Assembly (NCBI GenBank): GCA_947455015.1 | Contig: CANGMY010000036.1 | Coordinates: 1 to 10,438, forward strand | Length of the DNA: 10,438 nt | DNA from: Microthrixaceae bacterium | GTDB taxonomy: Bacteria; Actinomycetota; Acidimicrobiia; Acidimicrobiales; Acidimicrobilacustridaceae | Direction of reading: 5' to 3' | Shown here: positions 6,334 to 10,438 of the stretch, piece after piece | Numbering within the stretch: position 1 is the stretch's first letter | Layout: each line of letters starts with the position of its first letter | Program-made: the position numbers and the translations under genes | Notes under the pieces: model-generated | Database searches by the model: none | Seen by the model: the letters and a program-made list of their open reading frames with translations, nothing else | What the model was told of the DNA's origin: nothing

Positions 6334-7365
6334 ATGAAGTTCGGTATGCAGATTGACTACGCGGGCGGTTTCGCTGAGTCCGCAGCAAAAGTTGCCGAGT
6401 ACGAAAAGGCCGGTCTGGATATCGCGTGGGTCGCCGAGGCCTATGGCTTCGATGCTCCGACATTCATGGGCTACCTCGCCGCTAAGACCGAATCGATCAC
6501 TATCGGTGCCGGCATCCTTCCGATTTATACGCGCACGCCCACACTCATGGCGATGACGGCGGCCAGCATGGACACTTTGACCGACGGTCGATTCATTCTC
6601 GGTCTCGGTGCGTCCGGCCCGCAGGTCATCGAAGGATTCCATGGCGTGAAGTACGACGCGCCGCTCGGTCGCACGCGCGAAATTATCGACATCTGTCGAC
6701 TTGTGTGGAAGCGAGAGCGGGTCACCTACGACGGCAAGTACTACAAGTTGCCGCTTCCTGCCGATCAGGGAACTGGTCTTGGCAAACCGCTCAAGATGAT
6801 TGCCAAGCCGATTCGTGAAGACATTCCCGTTTGGATTGCATCGCTCGGCCCGAAGAACGTTGAGATGACCGCCGAAATCGCAGACGGTTGGCTGCCGATC
6901 TTCTATATGCCCGAACGCGCGCAAGATGTTTGGGGCGCAGACCTTGCCGCCGGAGCAGCAAAGCGCGATCCAAAACTCGGTCCGCTCGAGATTTCGGCTG
7001 GTGGACTTGTTGCGATTGGCGACGACATGTCTGAAGTCGCAGAAATGGCGCGCCCGATGGTGGCGCTCTATGTCGGCGGGATGGGTGCCAAGGGTCGCAA
7101 CTTCTATAACGACCTCATGTGCCGATACGGCTACGAAGAAGAAGCCACGAAGATCCAAGATCTCTATCTCGAGGGCAAGAAGGACGAAGCAGCCGCGCTT
7201 GTTCCTTCCGAATTCCTGAAACTCACCAACTTGTGTGGCCCTGAAGGTTTCGTGCGCGAGCGCATCGAGGCCTACGCCGCTGCTGGTGTGAGTGTGCTCA
7301 ACATCATTCCGGTGGGTGGAAACCCCACTGCAACGATTGAAAAGCTCAAGACCTGGGTGTCGTAA
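6334..7365 (+). CDS. LLM-class F420-dependent oxidoreductase (Rv3520c-like)
   Basis: A complete 343-residue luciferase-like TIM-barrel enzyme. Family segments are MKFGMQIDYAG (1-11), WVAEAYGFD (32-40), GAGILPIYTRTP (58-69), the conserved DGRFILGLGASGPQVIEGFHG (84-104), VWIASLGPKNVEMTAEIADGW (166-186), and a C-terminal VLNIIPVGG. The GPQV-x-EG-x-HG motif and the length fit the actinobacterial Rv3520c-like F420 group, recalled from memory; that mycobacterial gene lies in a sterol-catabolism region. The enzyme would use F420H2 or F420 as hydride donor or acceptor in the cytoplasm on an unknown substrate. The ATG at 6334 has GAAGGGA ending 7 nt upstream. It follows the 107-residue gene by 43 nt and is convergent with the nitronate-monooxygenase-like gene, only 3 nt away. 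The F420 assignment is family inference. Confidence 0.92.
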   Translation: MKFGMQIDYAGGFAESAAKVAEYEKAGLDIAWVAEAYGFDAPTFMGYLAAKTESITIGAGILPIYTRTPTLMAMTAASMDTLTDGRFILGLGASGPQVIEGFHGVKYDAPLGRTREIIDICRLVWKRERVTYDGKYYKLPLPADQGTGLGKPLKMIAKPIREDIPVWIASLGPKNVEMTAEIADGWLPIFYMPERAQDVWGADLAAGAAKRDPKLGPLEISAGGLVAIGDDMSEVAEMARPMVALYVGGMGAKGRNFYNDLMCRYGYEEEATKIQDLYLEGKKDEAAALVPSEFLKLTNLCGPEGFVRERIEAYAAAGVSVLNIIPVGGNPTATIEKLKTWVS

Positions 7366-7368
7366 TCG

Positions 7369-8331
7369 CTAGCGCAATGCGCTCATGCGATCGATGACAG
7401 CTTCGGCTTCGGCCACAATTGAACGAACAAGTTCGCCCGCAGGCACAAGTTCATTGATCGCGCCGACACCCTGACCAGCGGGCCAGAACTCTCGTGACGG
7501 ATCAACTTCGGTATCGGGTCCGGCGCCGAGATGGTTCGCGCCATCGTTGATGGAACGGATGAACTGCGCGGGGAACGGCTCGATCTCGTTCGTATGTTCT
7601 TCCCAGTACTGGGTGTAGTCGTTGCGCGCGACTCGACAAGTCTTTCCGGTGAATCCCTTGGACACCACGGTGTCGTCCTCGGCCATCGAAAGAAGTTTTT
7701 CTTTGTAGCCAGGAGTTCCCCATGCTTCGGGTGTCGCGATGAAACGCGTTCCCATCCAGACGCCCTCAGCGCCGAGACTGAGAGCTGCAGCAAGTCCACG
7801 TCCGTCGAATAATCCTCCGGCAGCGACGACGGGAACTTTGTTCTCAACGACATCAACGATCTGTGGAACGAGGGCCATGGTTGCAACCGTGCCCGTATGT
7901 CCGCCAGCCTCAGTTCCTTGAGCGATGACGAGATCGCATCCGGCAGCGACTGCGGCGACTGCATGTCGAACTTTTCCGCACATACTTGCGACGAGCACGT
8001 TGTTGTCATGACAGAGATTCACAACGTCGCGCGGAACTCCGAGGCCAGCAACAAAGACGCGGCCCCCGTTGTCGATGATGGCTTGAACCTGCGCCGGCAT
8101 GTCTCCGGGCGCCGCAGTAAGAAGGTCGACACCGAATGGTTTGTCGGTTGCGGAGCGAACCTGCTGCATCTGCTCAACCATGCGGGCGAGGTTCATAGTT
8201 GATGCCCCCATACATCCGAAGCCGCCCGCTTCACTCACTGCGGCGACGAGTTCGTAATAACTGACGCCCCCCATGCCGGCGAGCATCACCGGATGTTCGA
8301 TTTCGAGAAGGTCAGTCAGTCGAGTGCGCAT
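7369..8331 (-). CDS. Nitronate monooxygenase / 2-nitropropane-dioxygenase-family flavoprotein
   Basis: A 320-residue FMN-binding TIM-barrel protein. It shows IEHPVMLAGMGGVS at 11-24, GTEAGGHTG at 139-147 with the family's active-site His145, and AAGGLFDGR at 170-178. The phosphate-binding strand LGAEGVWMGTRFIAT at 186-200 and a late AGQGVG at 285-290 complete the barrel. The family includes nitronate monooxygenases, enoyl-ACP reductases (FabK) and the mycobacterial sterol-ring enzyme IpdC, so the true substrate could be an acyl-CoA rather than a nitronate. I chose the ATG at 8331 because TACCGT ends 7 nt before it; a GTG at 8340 would lie inside that box. Its first 20 nt overlap the end of the MenJ-like gene on the same strand. 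Family confident, reaction open. Confidence 0.9.
   Translation of the reverse strand: MRTRLTDLLEIEHPVMLAGMGGVSYYELVAAVSEAGGFGCMGASTMNLARMVEQMQQVRSATDKPFGVDLLTAAPGDMPAQVQAIIDNGGRVFVAGLGVPRDVVNLCHDNNVLVASMCGKVRHAVAAVAAGCDLVIAQGTEAGGHTGTVATMALVPQIVDVVENKVPVVAAGGLFDGRGLAAALSLGAEGVWMGTRFIATPEAWGTPGYKEKLLSMAEDDTVVSKGFTGKTCRVARNDYTQYWEEHTNEIEPFPAQFIRSINDGANHLGAGPDTEVDPSREFWPAGQGVGAINELVPAGELVRSIVAEAEAVIDRMSALR
7371..7383. terminator. Small hairpin at a convergent gene junction
   Basis: AGCGC and GCGCT (7371-7375 and 7379-7383) flank an AAT loop where the LLM gene and the nitronate-monooxygenase-like gene meet, partly inside the last codons of the latter. The five-pair stem is short and has no T-run, so this is a weak terminator candidate. 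Confidence 0.2.
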
Positions 8332-9586
8332 GGGTGCCACGGTACGCCCCCGGGCCAGTGAGCATGCCCCGATGCCAGCGACGCGGTGTCAGCAACAGCG
8401 CACGTGGGTAATCCTCGAACAGCCATCGGCCGAAATTGCGGCGAGTCCAGCCGCTGATTCCGGCGATGCGAACAGCGCCGCGGGCGCCGAGAGGCCGGCG
8501 AAGGATGGTCATGAGGCGCTCAGCGAAGCGGTGGTCCACGGAGAGTTCGGTTTCGACCGAGTGGGCGTAGGCCTTGGCGCACCCGCTGGTGTTCGTGGGA
8601 TTGGCGATGATTGCTTCGGCAGCCCATCGGCCGGTGAGAAGTGCCTGGCCGATGCCCTCACCGGTCATTGGGTCGGTTGCTGCCGCGGCGTCGCCGACAA
8701 AGAGTGTGCGCTCGCACGTAAGAGCGATGCGATCGACTCGTGCGGGGATGGGCCAGGCCCGGTGTGGACTTTCCGGCTCGGCATCGGGACCGAGGAACTC
8801 ACGCACATGCGGTCGGGTGAGAAGTTCACGCCATAGGGGACCCATGTCGCTGACTTTGTACGAACTGTCGTCCCGCAGAATTCCAAAGCCGATATTGGCG
8901 GTGCCATCGGCAAGCGGAAATGACCACGCGTAACCGGGAAGCAGGTCGGGCTCAAACCAAACGATGAGTTCACTCGCAGCTCGCGGTGAAACGTTTTTGA
9001 AGTACTGGCGGAACGCGTGCCATTCGCCGCGGTATCCCGGCTGCGCGATTCCGAGGGCCTTGCGCGTCGGGGACCACATTCCATCGGCGGCAACGACATA
9101 TGAGGCGTGGATCGTTTCGCTTGTATCGGTGACGACAACCGCATGGGATTCGGTTTGCGTCATCGAACGAAGGGCAACGTTCTCGCAAATCTCGATTCCC
9201 TCAGAGCGAGCGAGCTGGACGAGCGCCATGTCGAGGTCTTGTCGGCGGCTCGCTGCGGCGTACGTGCCACAATTTCGCGGCAACGGAAAGACCACTTCCC
9301 GACCGCTAGGTGATCGCACGACAACATCATCGACGGCGACCCATGAAGGCACAGTTTTCGGATCGAGACCGAGCGCATCAAGCTCACGAAGCGCCGAAGT
9401 GGTGAGGCCGTCTCCGCAAATCTTGTCCCGCGGAAACGTTGCTTTGTCAATCACAAGAACGCTGCGACCAGCACGAGCGAGGGTGAGCGCAGCAGCGCAA
9501 CCGGATGGTCCGGCACCAACGACGAGAACATCAACGGAACGAATGTTCGCGGGCGCTGTGTCGGGGGGAGAAAGGTCGGGCGCCAT
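8312..9586 (-). CDS. FAD-dependent geranylgeranyl reductase-family protein (MenJ-like)
   Basis: A 424-residue flavoprotein of the geranylgeranyl reductase family. The N-terminal FAD-binding Rossmann motif is VDVLVVGAGPSGCAAA (18-33), followed by VLVIDKATFPRDKICGDGLT (43-62). The FPRDK-x-CGDGLT segment is typical of mycobacterial MenJ and plant/archaeal prenyl reductases. YVVAADG at 163-169 and the second flavin motif FVGDAAAATDPMTGEGIGQAL at 296-316 are also present. MenJ reduces a double bond in the menaquinone isoprenyl tail; related enzymes saturate geranylgeranyl chains of lipids. I chose ATG at 9586 because TAGCCT ends 7 nt before it; a longer reading to 9649 would overlap the DUF983 gene and has no start signal. 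It overlaps the downstream gene start by 20 nt. The family is firm, the menaquinone role inferred. Confidence 0.9.
   Translation of the reverse strand: MAPDLSPPDTAPANIRSVDVLVVGAGPSGCAAALTLARAGRSVLVIDKATFPRDKICGDGLTTSALRELDALGLDPKTVPSWVAVDDVVVRSPSGREVVFPLPRNCGTYAAASRRQDLDMALVQLARSEGIEICENVALRSMTQTESHAVVVTDTSETIHASYVVAADGMWSPTRKALGIAQPGYRGEWHAFRQYFKNVSPRAASELIVWFEPDLLPGYAWSFPLADGTANIGFGILRDDSSYKVSDMGPLWRELLTRPHVREFLGPDAEPESPHRAWPIPARVDRIALTCERTLFVGDAAAATDPMTGEGIGQALLTGRWAAEAIIANPTNTSGCAKAYAHSVETELSVDHRFAERLMTILRRPLGARGAVRIAGISGWTRRNFGRWLFEDYPRALLLTPRRWHRGMLTGPGAYRGTHAHSTD
8339..8344 (-). promoter_or_regulatory. Putative -10 box inside the MenJ-like gene, for the nitronate-monooxygenase-like gene
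   Basis: TACCGT on the minus strand, exactly 7 nt before the ATG at 8331. It lies within the last codons of the upstream gene, so the downstream gene could be transcribed on its own despite the 20-nt overlap. Confidence 0.45.
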
Positions 9587-9593
9587 CGCCCGC

Positions 9594-9599
9594 AGGCTA
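9594..9599 (-). promoter_or_regulatory. Putative -10 box of a leaderless promoter (MenJ-like gene)
   Basis: TAGCCT on the minus strand, exactly 7 nt before the ATG at 9586. Its first three bases are the TAG stop codon of the DUF983 gene. Confidence 0.48.
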
Positions 9600-10010
9600 G
9601 ATGCTCTCCGGTTGTGGCCCGAAGCCGGGGCGGACTTCACCTGGATCAAGCGGCCTCATCATGAGATCAAGCGCGAGCCAGATGGTTTTTGAGAAGGGAA
9701 AGAACACGAGTGGGAGGACTCCGGCTGTGGCGATGGCGGCGATGATGATTGCCACGATCGGGGGAGTGGGCCAGAACGCAAGGAAGCCAACGAGCAGGAC
9801 AATAAGTAGCGCTCCGAAACTGACGATCGTGTTGATGCCGAGATCGCCCGTCCAGTGGCCTTCAATTCGTTCGAACTTGAGATCGCATTTCGGGCACCGT
9901 TGAAGCATGGTGAACCACCGGCGAAAGAGATGACCTTGTCCGCAGACGGGGCAATGTTTCATGCAGCCGCGCAGGAAAGTCCGCGTATTTGGTGACACGT
10001 TTAGAACCAC
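9597..10010 (-). CDS. DUF983 family membrane protein with zinc-ribbon-like cysteines
   Basis: A 137-residue DUF983 protein. The N-terminal part has LRGCMKHCPVCGQGHLFRRW (13-32) and RCPKCDLKFERIEGHWTGD (38-56). The CPVC and CPKC pairs (Cys20, 23, 39, 42) form a zinc-ribbon-like site, with an extra Cys16. Two hydrophobic helices follow at about 60-80 and 84-106, then a short amphipathic segment (IWLALDLMMRPLDP) and a polar tail. The protein is predicted to lie in the inner membrane with the zinc site in the cytoplasm; the function of the family is not established. The longest start is GTG at 10010, which overlaps the Nudix stop by 10 nt; GTG at 9998, just 2 nt after that stop, is an equally good choice. 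Neither has a ribosome binding site, which suggests translation coupled to the Nudix gene. Confidence 0.87.
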   Translation of the reverse strand: MVLNVSPNTRTFLRGCMKHCPVCGQGHLFRRWFTMLQRCPKCDLKFERIEGHWTGDLGINTIVSFGALLIVLLVGFLAFWPTPPIVAIIIAAIATAGVLPLVFFPFSKTIWLALDLMMRPLDPGEVRPGFGPQPESI

Positions 10011-10438
10011 ATGTCGGGGTCGATGTGCGTGATGTCGAGCGGCTCGGCAGGAAGTTCTCCGGCAACAAGGTCGGGGAGAAACTCACGCAGTCGTCGCGGG
10101 AGGACTTGAACGTCGGAGCTCAAGAGTTCGTCGAGGCCCCACCAGTGATGGCCGCCGAACGCCATCGCTTCGAAGGCTTCAAGTCCGCCGGGTTTGCGCG
10201 TGGACAGATCGATTCGGTCGGTCCATGCGACGTGAACGTGTTCGTGTTGGTCGAACTTCCAGCCGGCGAACGTGAACTTCGAGTGCTGTGTCCAGACACA
10301 AGGGCCTATCTCTGCTTCGACGATGCCAGTCTCTTCGTAGAGCTCACGACGGGCGGCTTCAGCGCTTGTTTCGCCTTGTTCGATGCCGCCGCCAGGAATC
10401 TCCCACCACTGGCCCTTCGAGGCGTCGGCAGGATCGCG
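10001..10438 (-). CDS. Nudix hydrolase, partial (N-terminus beyond window)
   Basis: The last 145 residues of a Nudix hydrolase; the start lies beyond the right edge. The complete Nudix box GX5EX7REUXEEXGU is at visible residues 17-39 (it reads GGIEQGE, then RELYEETGI), preceded by GQWWEIPGG. The catalytic glutamates that hold Mg2+ are present. The enzyme hydrolyses a nucleoside diphosphate linked to another group, in a cleaning or regulatory role; its substrate is unknown. A tryptophan- and histidine-rich region follows (FDQHEHVHVAW, GGHHWWGLDEL), and the protein ends DITHIDPDMWF. It shares the strand with the DUF983 gene and the stop codon abuts or overlaps that gene's start, indicating an operon. 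Confidence 0.9.
   Translation of the reverse strand, partial: RDPADASKGQWWEIPGGGIEQGETSAEAARRELYEETGIVEAEIGPCVWTQHSKFTFAGWKFDQHEHVHVAWTDRIDLSTRKPGGLEAFEAMAFGGHHWWGLDELLSSDVQVLPRRLREFLPDLVAGELPAEPLDITHIDPDMWF

Noticed and set aside
6154..7158. A 334-codon minus-strand ORF antisense to the second LLM gene
   Set aside because: The plus strand encodes a full LLM enzyme with a Shine-Dalgarno sequence and family motifs. The antisense frame shows no motif and is a codon-bias shadow.
7425..7440. Inverted-repeat-like GAACGAACAAGTTCG resembling a regulator operator (KstR-type half-sites)
   Set aside because: It lies inside the coding region near the 3' end of the nitronate-monooxygenase-like gene and does not match the known operator spacing.
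1..10438. Search for a CRISPR array, toxin-antitoxin pair, phage-defence operon, transposon ends or tRNA
   Set aside because: No spaced repeats, transposase, terminal inverted repeats, tRNA-like folds or defence-type gene pairs were seen. The Cas4-like nuclease alone is not enough for a defence call.

Overview
The window reads as an ordinary stretch of chromosome from a high-GC Gram-positive bacterium (Actinomycetota). The best guess is an aquatic Acidimicrobiia-type lineage. The grounds are two luciferase-like F420-type oxidoreductases, a MenJ/geranylgeranyl-reductase-type flavoprotein, a DUF983 protein, a standalone RecB-like nuclease, moderately high GC, and many genes that start a fixed 7-8 nt after a TANNNT -10 box, the actinobacterial leaderless arrangement. 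The class-level placement is inference. No rRNA, tRNA, CRISPR, transposase, phage gene or plasmid gene was seen.

Layout. 1-770 (-): F420-type LLM oxidoreductase, cut by the window edge. 988-1158 (+): a 56-residue unknown protein, followed by a strong hairpin at 1218-1248 that separates it from a convergent minus-strand run. That run, read from 4376 down to 1296, holds an alpha/beta hydrolase, a Fe-S RecB-like nuclease, a PAP2 phosphatase and a one-cysteine DsbA-fold protein. 4406-4885 (+): a SnoaL/NTF2-like protein, divergent from the hydrolase. 4899-5801 (-): an HSD17B4/MFE-2-type short-chain dehydrogenase. 5967-6290 (+): an unknown 107-residue protein with a coiled-coil tail, then 6334-7365 (+) a second LLM oxidoreductase. 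7369-10438 (-): a run that starts with a Nudix hydrolase (cut at the right edge), then DUF983, a MenJ-like flavoprotein and a nitronate-monooxygenase-family enzyme.

How the genes fit together. Several families here (HSD17B4-type dehydrogenase, Rv3520c-like LLM enzyme, nitronate-monooxygenase-like flavoprotein, alpha/beta hydrolase, SnoaL fold) are common in actinobacterial lipid, sterol or aromatic catabolism. They lie on both strands in several transcription units and no acyl-CoA ligase, thiolase or acyl-CoA dehydrogenase is present, so no pathway can be assigned. The MenJ-like enzyme suggests isoprenoid or menaquinone tail reduction. The nuclease, Nudix enzyme and PAP2 phosphatase look like housekeeping genes.

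The clearest non-gene signal is regulatory. Seven start codons lie 7 or 8 nt after a TANNNT hexamer, and this also helps choose their starts. Other genes (988, 6334, 5801) have Shine-Dalgarno sequences instead. One of the -10 boxes reuses the stop codon of the gene upstream. I found no convincing new multi-gene system.
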